64,000 bases of DNA from Eremophila alpestris peregrina. Lineage: Eukaryota > Chordata > Aves > Passeriformes > Alaudidae. Location: assembly GCA_009792885.1 (NCBI GenBank), contig WMCF01000025.1, positions 11,360,782-11,424,781 on the forward strand. Reading direction: 5' to 3'. The translations under genes were made by a program, and so were the position numbers. Below, one piece after another: positions 12,901-23,500 of this stretch; the first letter of the stretch is position 1, and each line of letters starts with the position of its first letter. The notes below the pieces were generated by a model. It was not told the origin of the DNA, searched no databases, and was given only the letters and a program-made list of their open reading frames with translations.

Positions 12901-14480
12901 GACAGAACTGGATCAAGGCTCCTTCATTTTAGAAGAGCAGAGGGGAAATGAAGTCAGAGGTTCAGAGCCAGTTTATCAACTAGAAGGACAAACATTTACA
13001 TGTCTCCCCCCAGATCTCCATAATCTGTAGGTGAGCTCTCAAGAAGGTACCAGAGCTGCAGAAAAACTTGGAGGCAGAATTTTCTCCCACTTTCACTTAC
13101 AATAAATGGTCATTATTTTCTTTTGCTAGTTAGAGTTGCAGATGAAAGTGGAAGATGCTAATGACAGCTATTCTAAGTGAGGAAATTGCTGTAAAATACT
13201 GGACAATCTTGTACTGTCCCAACTAATTGGGAATCTAAAGTCTTGGCAAAAGTTTTCCTATGTTGCTGTAAAGATAAGTGACCTGTCAGGTTTGTGAGTC
13301 CTCTCACCTCAAGGCAAAAATGTTTGCATTTTCAGCCTTCTGTTTTCTTGCAGCCTAAACTGTCCAATTTTTAGGTTAAACAGATTTGTGAAAAAAATTA
13401 AATCTGGGCATTTGGCCAAAGTAAACAAACTAGAACTGCTGCTTCTTTGAATGTTTAATTACGATAAGATAAATTGTTGCGAAGTACTTTATGCCTCATT
13501 CATAGCAAAGTAGTACCTTTATCTTAAAATGTTTGCCCATGTGTTATGTAAAATTGCTATTTAGACTTGAACATCTTTATTTTTGGTTGATGCTAAACTT
13601 AAATGGTGATTGCTTCCCTGGGATTCATTGTCATGTTTTCTGCTAACCCAAGACCTGTCCTTGACCTGTGACAGTGTGCTGCTGTGGGACTGTTTGCCTT
13701 CCTCTGTAATGTGGCATCTGAGGGTTTGTCCTTCAGAGCAGTACTTTTTTGTATGGGTTCTCATTGGAAAGGGACTCTTCATGTTGTGCTGTTGTATTTA
13801 TGTCATGGAGTTAAATCCTAATGCTTTGCTTTTATCCTATGAAATGTTGTGCATTGTTTGTGTAGGTGATGATCATCTCCTGAGGCTAACCCAGGGTTTG
13901 CACAGTATTTCTGTGTGTCCCCCATGATTTAAATTAAAATCTCTATGGCAGTTATCGGCAGTGGCAGAAGTAGGAATTGGAAGAAAAGGGCTGTATGGGC
14001 AGTATTGCTTTCTCTAAAGACACACCTTTGCATAGAGCCTAAAATATGTGAACTGGCTGAAACGGGACTCCTGTAGCCTGGTGTCCTGTCCTTTGCAGTG
14101 ACCCCTCGTGACTTATGAACAAAGAAAGCTTTAATAGAGTCATGTGAAGAGTTAATAGACAGAACCTATAAGCTGGAATTGTATATTCCAGAAGTGTCTG
14201 GTATCTGAAGCAAGAATGAGAGATAAGACTCTTTTCTTGTTAGGTCTTTACTGCTCCTTATTTGAAATACTACAATTCTCTTGACTACAGTAGTCAGTAG
14301 AAGTGAAAAGCTGCAGTCATGTTTTGTGTTTAAAAATGAAATCCTGCAAATTGTGATCATTCATCACTATAGTTTAGCTAAAAACATTTGTTTCTGACAC
14401 CTTGTGGTTGAGCCTCAGAGCAGCAGCAATATGAGAAGTTCCATTAGAGAGACTGAATCAGTTTTTTTCTTTGCTATTTA
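9901..14480 (+). other. FBXL7 intron 1 segment, no recognised gene
   Basis: AT-rich intron with short homopolymer runs (for example near 10400-10470 and a T run at about 11755-11765) and a 14-nt direct repeat AGTGACAGAACTGG at 12838-12851 and 12898-12911. The reading frames, including one of 115 codons on the minus strand at 11342-11689, show no recognisable domain. Confidence 0.55.
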
Positions 14481-14840
14481 GTCACAGAATGGCCTGGGTT
14501 GGAAGGGACCTTAAAGATCATCCAGTTCCAACCCCACTGCCATGGACAGGGACACTTTTCACTAGACCAGGCTGCTCACAGTTCCATCCAACCTGTCCTT
14601 AACACTTCCAGGGATGAGGCATACACAGCTGCTCTGGGCAGCCTCAGCACCCACACAAGAAAGTTTAAGTTAGATATTAGGAAGAAATTCTTACTCTCAG
14701 TCTGAAACCATTCACCCTTGTCCTGTTACTACCTGCCTTTGTAAAAATCCCTCTCCATCTTTCTTTGGGGCTCCCTTCAGGTACTGAAAGGCCACACCTA
14801 GGTCACCCCAAAGTCTTCTCCTTTCCATAGGCTGTTCTCA
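14481..14840 (-). mobile_element. CR1 LINE, 3' portion, with internal micro-inversion
   Basis: Starts with 'GTCACAGAATGGCCTGGGTT' and 'GGAAGGGACCTTAAAGATCA', the reverse complement of a bird CR1 3' end. It continues through 'CACTAGACCAGGCTGCTCA', 'CATCCAACCTGTCCTTAACA', 'AACCATTCACCCTTGTCCTG' and 'CCCTTCAGGTACTGAAAGG'. Identity to the recalled consensus is higher here than in the other copies, suggesting a younger insertion. The segment at 14660-14694 is in the opposite orientation to the rest of the element. Confidence 0.93.
14660..14694 (+). other. 35-nt inverted segment inside a minus-strand CR1
   Basis: In a minus-strand CR1 this position should read like 'TTCTTCCTAATATCTAA', as the copy at 5266-5776 does in diverged form. 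Here the + strand instead reads 'TTTAAGTTAGATATTAGGAA', the plus-sense CR1 sequence also seen in the plus-strand copies near 16965 and 18010. The CR1 sequence on both sides remains minus-strand and collinear, so only this short block is flipped. Confidence 0.8.
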
Positions 14841-16802
14841 TAGCCTTTTGATTTGATGGGTGCACTGTTAGAGAGGTAAAGCTGCTTTTCAAGCCCTGTA
14901 ACAGAAGTGCAGCTTTGCTGAGTGACAGTGTATTAACATACTTGTGTGATCTACTCCGCTCATAATGACAAAATTAATTGAAGCTTTGAGTTTGCAGTGA
15001 ACTTTGGAGGATCATTCTAGGCTCTTGGAAATGGAGTTTTGTTGCATGTATAGTACATCTCTAACTATTGCATTTATGGACCATAAGAAATAAAGCTGTG
15101 TTTTTCCAAGCTTTTTATTTTTCCTGCATAAGCATTTTTATTGTTCATCTGTTTTCAATAGCTCTCAATAAGGGATGGGTTTTATAAACATTTTTACAGT
15201 AAAAGCTTTGAAGCATATCATTGTTTGAGTTCATCTTACCCTGAAATAGCTTCTTCTGAAATACTTGCTTGTATCACACTGCACTCTCCAAGCCCTGACT
15301 TGGACTTGGTGGGTCCCACTGGGGCAACTCTCACTGAGAATGACTGAGTCTAAGCATCTGTTGGCATGTAGAAAGTATTCTTGTTCTTTTGGAAGTCTCT
15401 ATTTCAGAACAATGAGACTACCTTTTAAACTGAGGGTGAACCTAGAGGGAAAGCCAATCTACCTGCTGGGTACAGCTGTAAGCCCCCTTAGGTTTAGTTT
15501 GGTTTATACAGAGGAAAGGGCATTTTCAAATTTAGTCTCTAATAGTTCCCTCAGATCAGGTAAGGTACCATTGGAGAATCTATTTGTTGCTGGTATAATT
15601 GTCTAAACTGTGATCCTCATCCATGGAGAAGCTTTGCACGGGATGAAATTCCATTGCTAATGGACATTGCTTCTTCAGCAAAATTCTGAATTTGGTCTGG
15701 CCTCTGAATTTCAAATAACTTGTGCAGAATTCCTTTATGGACTTGAAGCCATTCCAGGGGTTTAAAAAAAAGAATAGAATTGTGGTGTCTGTTTCCTCCT
15801 TGGTAAGGAGAGAAGACAGGCAAATGGACACATTTACTGTCTGTGATTATTGGCAGAATCCTGCAAAAAGCAGATTTTGTAGCTTGACAACAGCTGTGAC
15901 TCAAAGCTGCCTAACTTGCTTGTCTCTGTTTGTAATTATCTAATCCTGCTTAGGCTTTCTTTTCCTGAATACTGGTTTTTGTATGGTGAGCATTTCCTGC
16001 AGTACAGGACTTATATAGACTGAGGGACTTTCCCATCACAAGGTAGGATGCTCCAAGTCTAAACAAATATCTGGTATTAATGGCTTGATTCCTTCTGGCT
16101 TGTTCTTTGGGTCATATTTCTCTTTAGGCCTAATGAGGACTGTTACTGTCTTCTGATCTATGATCTTAAAAGAACCATAAGTACTCTTAAATATTTTAGT
16201 TACTTTACTAAAAGCTGAATACTGTCAGCATCTGCTGCTCTTTCTCAAAAAGAATTCTTGTTACCATCCTGTTTGTTCATGTTTTGTGTCTCCTGGCATT
16301 AACAGCTTCTGGTATGTCAGATACCCACAGATATGTCAACATGGCTCTGCTTCCCATGTCAGGGAATCTGCTTAATGCTCTGGATTAAATGGAGCAACTT
16401 GGACCTGGAAGCACTGGCTCTTCATCTTAAATTGGCAAACAGCTCTAAAAGGTGATTCAAATTAGGGGAAACCTACTTCAGGAAAAATTGTTCAGGGTAA
16501 GCAGAGAGGAAACTTAGGCCTAAGGAGTTTTTCATCTACATGCAATGATTTTTAGGTATACTATAGATTTTGTTATTCTGGAAATAGAGAAGCAATCCAA
16601 CTACTTTTAAATTAAACACCATGTCTTTATTAAAAGCTAAAGTACTTGCATGACTTACCAGTCACCGATTGATTCATATAGTAAATAAAGTTTCAGTAAA
16701 AGCTGTTATGAGAATTGCCAGGGTTAGTTCCAAAAAGTAATAGTAAGATGTGGTTCTTGCTTCCTGTATAAATCCAAAATTGTTAAGAAACAATTAGAGG
16801 AA
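14841..16802 (+). other. FBXL7 intron 1 segment, no recognised gene
   Basis: AT-rich intron without recognised repeats. A 113-codon + strand frame at 15265-15606 and several overlapping frames around 15580-15943 on both strands have no recognisable motif and are treated as chance. Confidence 0.5.
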
Positions 16803-17180
16803 TGACTGAGGTCATTTGGTTTGTTCAATCTGGAGGAGGCTGAGGGGAGATCTCATTGCAGTCTCCGAATTCCTTGTGGGGGCAAGAGGAGGAACAACAC
16901 AGATCTCTTCTCTGTGGTGACCAGTGACAGGACCTGTGGGAATGGACTGAAATTTTGTCAGGGAAGTTTAGGTTGGATATTAGGAACAGGCTCTTCACCC
17001 AGAGGGTGTTTGGGCACTGGAACAGGCTCCCCAGGGCAGTGGTCACAGCACTAAGCCTGACAGAGTTCAGGAAGTGTTTGGTCAAAGCACATGGTGTGAT
17101 TCTTGGGGGCTCTTGTGCAGGAGACAGACTGATGATCCTTATGGGTCCTTTCAACCCAGGAAATTCTGTGCTTCTGTAGA
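16803..17180 (+). mobile_element. CR1 LINE, 3' end, plus strand
   Basis: Plus-sense CR1. It runs from 'GGTCATTTGGTTTGTTCAA' and 'GGAGGCTGAGGGGAGATCTC' through 'GACCAGTGACAGGACCTGTG', 'AGGTTGGATATTAGGAACAG' and 'CACTGGAACAGGCTCCCCAG' to a tail 'GGTCCTTTCAACCCAGG' and 'ATTCTGTGCTTCTGTAGA', the decayed 8-base CR1 3' repeat. Within it a 74-codon frame (16955-17179) keeps the end of ORF2, including 'HWNRLPRAVV'. The upstream part of ORF2 is absent, so this is a 5'-truncated dead copy. Confidence 0.93.
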
Positions 17181-17622
17181 ACATGGAAAATGACAGCCTA
17201 AAGTAGATGTAGCAGTGCGGCCACGTCTTCAGAAGTTTCTTCAAGTAGGCATTCAGGCTTCCTTCCATGAGAAAAACAAGGTAACCATTTTGCCAGTGTT
17301 AGAAGCAAAACATAAGTTTTTGTTTTGTTTTCTGCTTAGTTACACCTTCTGTTAGAGGGTCCATGCTTGAAGGCTTGCTTTTGTTATCAGTTTTCTGTTT
17401 CTGTTGATATTCTTGTTCAAATCATCTATAGGAGGCACAGGACCCAGAGCTTAAGCAGTCTTTCTAGGCATTTTAAGACTTCTGCTATTCATGTTGATAG
17501 TGGTCTGTGTTAAGTCCTGAAAGTGATTTGTTCTTATTCCTAGGAATTTGCTTATTCAGTTGTGCAACTGACCAACACATCAAATGTTACCTAGCTATCA
17601 TGGCTGCCTCTTTTTTTAATAT
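17181..17622 (+). other. FBXL7 intron 1 spacer between two plus-strand CR1 copies
   Basis: About 440 bases of T-rich intron. I see no gene or repeat in it. Confidence 0.5.
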
Positions 17623-18225
17623 GGTTTTGCCTCAGGTGGCCAGGAAGGCCAATGACACATTGGCCTATATAATCAGTAGAGTGGCCAGCAAGACAGGGCA
17701 GTGACCTTCCCCCTGGCACTGGTGAGGGCACACCTCGAATCCTGTGTTGAGTTTTGTATCCCTCACAGCAAGAAAGACATTGAGGTGCTGGAGAGGGTCC
17801 AGAGAAGGGAAACAGAGCTGGTGAAGAGTCTGGAGCACAGGTTTTATGAGGAACAGCTGAGGGAGCTAGTTTAGTCTCAAGAAAAGGAGGCTCAGGGGAC
17901 ACCTTATCACTCTACAACTTCCAGTAAGGTGGCTGTTGGTCTCTTCTCCCAGGTAACAAGCGATAGGAGGAGAACAAATGACCTCAAGTTGTGCCAGGGC
18001 AGGTGTGAATTGGATATTAAGCAAAATTTCCTCACAGAAAGAATTGTCAAGCCCTGGAATAGGCTACCCAGGGAAGTGGTTGACTATCCCTGGAGGTATT
18101 TAAAAGATGTGAATATGCCACACTTGGGGATATGGTTTATACTAGGCTTGGCAGTGTTAGGTTCATGGTTGTAGCTGATGATCTTAAAGGTCTTTTCCAA
18201 TGTAAATGATTATATGATTCTGTGG
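17623..18225 (+). mobile_element. CR1 LINE, 3' end, plus strand, longer copy
   Basis: Plus-sense CR1 of about 600 nt. Landmarks in order: 'CAGGTGGCCAGGAAGGCCAA', 'CTGGCACTGGTGAGGGCACA', 'GACATTGAGGTGCTGGAGAG', 'GGAGCACAGGTTTTATGAGG', 'GAGGCTCAGGGGACACCTTA', 'AACAAATGACCTCAAGTTGT', 'CTGGAATAGGCTACCCAGGG', and the 3' tail 'CTTAAAGGTCTTTTCCAATG' followed by 'ATTATATGATTCTGTGG'. The last ORF2 codons remain open over 17929-18174 and include 'KPWNRLPREVV', parallel to the copy just upstream. The 5' part is truncated, as is usual for CR1. Confidence 0.94.
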
Positions 18226-20414
18226 TGATATGGATAACTACATGGACCCCAGTATTTACAAATACAATGAGGAGCTGCATCTCAGGAGTATGTTTTTCTG
18301 AAGGTAGTCAAAACAGTTGCAGGGAACACAGCATTAGTTGTAACAGTTTTCATTTCTATGAGGGTGTCCTTGGGTAGCTTTTAATGCAAATAGTGTTTTT
18401 AGGCTCCTAAGGATATGTAGACTGTAAAGTGTTAATAATACTAATTCTCACAGTAATTTGCCTATAGTAACCTGATTAAAAAGGTCTGGTTAAAAGATGC
18501 TGTCCTTTAAAGACAATATTAAACCTTTAAAATGAAAGAAATATAAGCATATATATTCTTCATGTTAAAAATAAAATTTAGCATTGGAATGCAGACAGTC
18601 ATTGTGACTGGTTCTGAGTGAGTTTGTAAGCCAGCTGGGGAATGTGTGACATCAATCATACTGTAACCCATTGTGAAGTCAGACTGTAGTTAGAACTTTC
18701 CCAGGTTCCTTAAGAATTCTGACTCAGCTGTAACTACAAATCAAAAGATGATAGCTGGTAGCCAGACAATGCAGATCATTCATCAGAATATACATAGTTA
18801 AATAATTTTTTTGATGGCAGCAGACTGAGAGAGGAGGGACTTTCTGAGATGAGCTCTGACACATCTGCCTTGCTGGCCCTAAGTGGTGTAGCTTTTTGTA
18901 TAAGCAAGTGTGTTTCTCTGTCCAATTCAGGTGTTTCCTGTCTTACCTGACACATTACTTCTCTCTACCTGTAGCAGGTTAGCAGTGGTCTTTGGTGGAA
19001 ATGCTTTCCAGAAGCCTCATCTAAAATGTGGTGCACAGAAACAAGTGTTTGCTGAAGGTCATCAGGGCACCCTTTGCCTCTTGCTTAGGTAGAATGGAAA
19101 TTACTGGCATGATGACCCAGGAATATATTAATTGTGACAGGAATAATTGCATTCATATTATATACCAGCTTCCAAGGTGTCTTCAGCTGTGTTTTGAAAT
19201 CATTACAGTCATATGAATTTTGGCAGCCTGGAAATAGTAGGATTTTTGTGGAGAATTTCAGCATGTATTTGTTAAAATGTCTGTCTCTTCAGACTTTGAA
19301 TGACTATGCATATAAGAACTTAAATCTAGTGTGTCACATCAGATTAAATTTGAAATTTAGTGTTTGCTACCATGTTTTAGAAAAATGTATCCTTGGCATG
19401 AGAACAACTCATGCTGCAGATATTGTGTCCAGTAGAGAAACTTTTAAAAGCTTCCAAAATTCCCATACATTTTTGTTTGAGCATGCAGTGTGCTTGAGAG
19501 TCCAACCTCACATCTTCCCTATAAGGTGCTTTGGAAACTACTCAATTTAATGGCTTCTCATGGCCAAGCATACAAAGTTTCTGATATATTTAAGTCACTA
19601 GAGGGCTTGTATAGTATGATCAGGTATTTGTAAAAACATGGGTTAGCCTTAAGGCAAGTAGCTTGGATTTCATAGCATTTCAATTATTTTAGCTGCAGGT
19701 GTTATTGTTATTATTGGTTTGTGAGGGTTTTTTTGGTTTTGTTTTTGGTTTGTTTTTTTTTTTTTTTGTTGGGATTTGTTGAGGGATTTTAGTTGGTTGT
19801 TTTTTTGGGTGCTTAGCTTTCAGTTTTTACATGCACAAGTATAAATCTTAGTTGACTAACTTGAACTTCTAAGTCCATTTTCATGGGGTTGGACAATAAA
19901 TCAATCTTATGAGTCTTCACTTGGCTTTGTGTTCTTGTCTTGGTGGCTACTGTTCTATCTTTTTTTAATGAAATTTTAAAGGGAGAGGAGACTTTTAAAA
20001 ATGGATTTGTCACATGTTTGGTGTCTTTTCTCTCCAAATACCATAAAAGTTTAATGTTTGACATTAAAGTTCACATATAGAAAGCTGTAAGGTTTTGTGA
20101 TGCTTGTGGTAATGGTTGTCATTATGCTGTGTTAGGTTTTCAAACTTTCTCAAGCTGAATTTTAGCATAAAACTGTATCAAAACCAAGCATACATCAGTT
20201 TTAGTTCCTTAACAAAAGGCAACTCTGCCTTAAATTGTTTGTTTAATGCTTCAGTAAGCAAGTACTTCTGCCAAAGGGCAATGTCTTCTACTGGACAGTA
20301 CCTGCAGGCTCCCTGGAGCTCTTGGCTGCCTCACCTCTTTTTCCCCTCCTGCCAGTAGGGCTGTGAAGAGCACATAGAAAGGTGTTTTGAAGAAGGAGTT
20401 GCAGCAATGGTGAT
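18226..20414 (+). other. FBXL7 intron 1 segment, no recognised gene
   Basis: AT-rich intron containing the T/G-rich tract listed separately. A 138-codon frame at 19134-19550 on the + strand has no recognisable domain and a noise-like composition. Confidence 0.5.
19701..19812 (+). repeat. T/G-rich low-complexity tract
   Basis: A stretch of GTTTT-, GGTTT- and T-run sequence, including 15 consecutive T at 19753-19767. No tandem unit is regular enough to call a microsatellite. Confidence 0.85.
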
Positions 20415-20515
20415 ATTGCTGGTGGTGTTCCCTCAGAGACCTGTCTTGTCTGACATTTTCATTATTGAGTTTGAACTAGATGAGCCAGCAAACTCACTGG
20501 TGCAAAATACTGACT
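20415..20515 (+). mobile_element. Possible diverged CR1 reverse-transcriptase fragment
   Basis: The run 'GGTGGTGTTCCCTCAGAGAC', 'CATTTTCATTATTGAGTTT' and 'ACTAGATGAGCCAGCAAACT' resembles, in order, the CR1 sequence encoding GVPQGSVLGP...LFNIFINDLDEG. Many substitutions and frameshifts are present, and the flanks show no further CR1 match, so this could be a small old remnant or coincidence. Confidence 0.4.
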
Positions 20516-23500
20516 AGTGCAAGGAGGAGACCATGATAATAAAACTTTTATTAGGCATTAGACTCATTGATTGGAGGCAGCTGAGGAGAAGGGATCAAGA
20601 GTCTGTTGCTAAACTGACCATGGATTGTCAGCATGGCATAGCACGGAGACAGGGGAAAGTCTACTGTACATCAGGGACATTATTTGCAATGATTGAATAT
20701 TAGAATCTGTGTAAAAGATCCTATTTGGAGGGCCAGAGTGGTGATATTGATCTAAACCAGAACACCTGTAGGAAATTGCTACTAGAGTGCTTGGAGAAAT
20801 TGGGAACGATATCTTACACAATAGGCTGCCTTTAAGACTGTTGTGTTCAGGACTGTGAAACTAGGAATGGGTCTTGTTTCCCAGAGGTGGAACAGATGTT
20901 CTGGGTGGATGTGCTTGCTAGATGCTTCTGGGGAGTCATTCCTGGTTCCATTCCTGCTCAGACTGTTGTAAATCCCTGATAGGTTAAAAAAAATAAAAAC
21001 GGATTGAAACTAGAAGTTAGAATGCTTGATCCCAGGAATGTAGTTTTAAAATTATCTTTTGGACCTGGCAGCAGAGAAAAGGATTCTATTTTAAAGAAGG
21101 AGTTCTTCAAACTGTTAAAAAATAGCCCTGGCCTTTCTCTGTAACATCAGGAAAAAATTACTTGCTTGGTGGAAATACCTAAAAGATGCTGACCATCATG
21201 CTGGATATTTTTTTATCTTCCTGTTAGGCCTTTTGTAGGTGTCTGGGGAAATGTGGTGACATGGCTACTCTGTGGGCCTTTCTTCATGGGAGAAAGCCAT
21301 TGGGAAGAACCCTGATCTTTTCCTAATATTGGCTATACAGCTTTTATGTGCCTGAATTCAGTCTACTATGGTTTTCACTGTTCTTGGAAAATGTGAGTGG
21401 TTTTCATACTCTTGGGTGTAGACCACCCCATTTAGCCTGATTTTAGGCATCTGGTGATGTGAAATGTTGTATTCCTGGTAGATTGGGACTGCTTAGAGAG
21501 TAGGCACGGGGCCATAGGGGAAGTGCTGCTATGAAGCACATCATCAGGCCTCTGTGTCTCTTTGTCTGCTCTGCTGTGAGCTTTGCTTCAAAAAACGGCT
21601 GTTTAATTAAGTGCCAGGACTCTTGCCAAATTCCAGCATGATGTAATTAAAACATTCTCCACAGGCAAGCTCTGACCCAGCATTCAGTGTGGATCAGAAA
21701 CCTGATGCACCCTGGGGATCGCGCTCTCCGGAGGGTGTTCTTCCAGCTGGAACAGAGACCAAAAGGGGATGAACAGATGGGGAGCAAACAAGCTCATCTG
21801 CAGAACTGTAAGGTTTTCACTGAGCTGCATCTTTTCCTCCTGCCTGTGCAGAAGGAGCAAGTAGCCACTTCCAAGCACAGCTCAGTCATCCATCAGTTAC
21901 TGATACTTGTGTGGGTTTTTACAGTGTTATGAAAGTTTGTCTACTTCAGTGTGCTGTATCAGTGCAGACTTGTTGGATGAAGAGTGACATGACCACCTAC
22001 TTCATCCCCTGATTTTTACAACTTTTTAAAAAGAATAAATCATTGTGGAAGATTGTGCATGTCATGACCCTGCATTCCTTTGCAGGGATCCTGTTATATG
22101 TCACTTGGCAGTTTGTTTTACCCACTGTGGTGGGTACTTGATCAGCTTGCAGAGTTTTTATTCTCTGCTGTTTTTTTCAGTGAAAATTAGAAGATTAACT
22201 GCTTGCTCTTGCCAGGAATAGGAGAAATAGCTTTCCCTCCAGTCTTCCAGAATTGAAATGTTGGTTGTTCCTTGCTGCTGGATTGCAGCAATAGAATAAA
22301 ATTCCAGTCCTCCAGAGCTTATCTTCTTTGTTGAAAGAGTCAGATGGATATAGAAAAGCAGATTTGAGGAAACAACCTTGTCTTGATAGATATTTGCCTA
22401 CCTACCAATAGACTGCTTAAATCATGGAGAGCTTCATCTGAGAGACTAGAAGAGGGCAGTATATTTAAAGAGACTTCATGAGCTTGAAGAGTGCCTTGGG
22501 AAAGTGCCTGCAGGTGCTGCTAGTGAGTAGATGGAATGGAAGGCTGTGAAGGAAGAGCTGTTTAGCTTTTTTGTTTTCAGTTGGCAGGACAGGATATGGT
22601 AAACAGTGACATAAACCTCAAGGCAACAGTACCTCCCTTATGTCAGGTACAGCCTGTGGATAGTTTTCGTTGTCTTGATTTTTAAAGAGAGCAGTGCACA
22701 CAATGCAAGTTCTTGCCCTAAGGTGTTGTGTATTAGTGGTGCCTGTTCTGGAAAGAGAGACTAAAAATGCTTAAGAAAGTTTATTTTGCACTGTTGCAAG
22801 TTAGTGGAGTGGGATAACGACAAATGAGGCTGTGATTTATCCCTTTGAAATACAGATAGTCTTACGTAGTGTAAGGTCACCATGGGGACGGATCAAGCTT
22901 TGTGATTCCTCAAGGAAAAAAGTTCCTTTTCAAACAGGTATTTACTAATGGTTGTTACATACTTTTACATTAAGAGAAAATGAAAAGGGTGTGATAGTAG
23001 TCCTTTTTGAGAGGTGTGCTTTTCTTCAGAGTCAGATGTGATAACTGTGCCAAAAAAGGTGTCTGCTGTTGGGTGTTGTCAGGGGAGCTCAGAGATGGAT
23101 GGACCTTTCTGTCTGACCTAGAACAGTGGATGCATGCTCAGTATCCTTCTCTTCCTTTGTGTGCCAAAAGCACTTTGGCAAACGTTCTTCTGTAGTTATG
23201 TATATTTTCAAATGCTTTAGATAGAAGATTCAAAATGTGTTTTGTTATTTGTGAATCGACTGATTAATAACAAATAAAGGTATTTGTTATTAATAGATAC
23301 CTGTGCCTACAGCTTCAGATTTTGTAGTGATGCTTTCTGAAGTTGGATTTCAGCTCAAATAAGAGTGTTTTTCACTTTAAAGAAAAGTGTTTTGTATTGC
23401 AAAGGAAAAAGTTAGAATGCTGCAGATTAAGAAGTAACCATTGAGAAGGATTACCTTGAGGTGGTCACTGACATCTGAAATCTAGATTATGAATTTCAAA

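Noticed and set aside
16825..17268. 147-codon minus-strand frame
   Set aside because: Antisense to a plus-strand CR1 3' end, and no independent protein features.
19134..19550. 138-codon plus-strand frame
   Set aside because: Phe/Cys/Leu-rich noise-like sequence without motif or repeat support.
23263..23294. Hairpin as a microRNA precursor
   Set aside because: The stem is only 14 bp, almost entirely AT, with a 4-nt loop; far shorter than a precursor.
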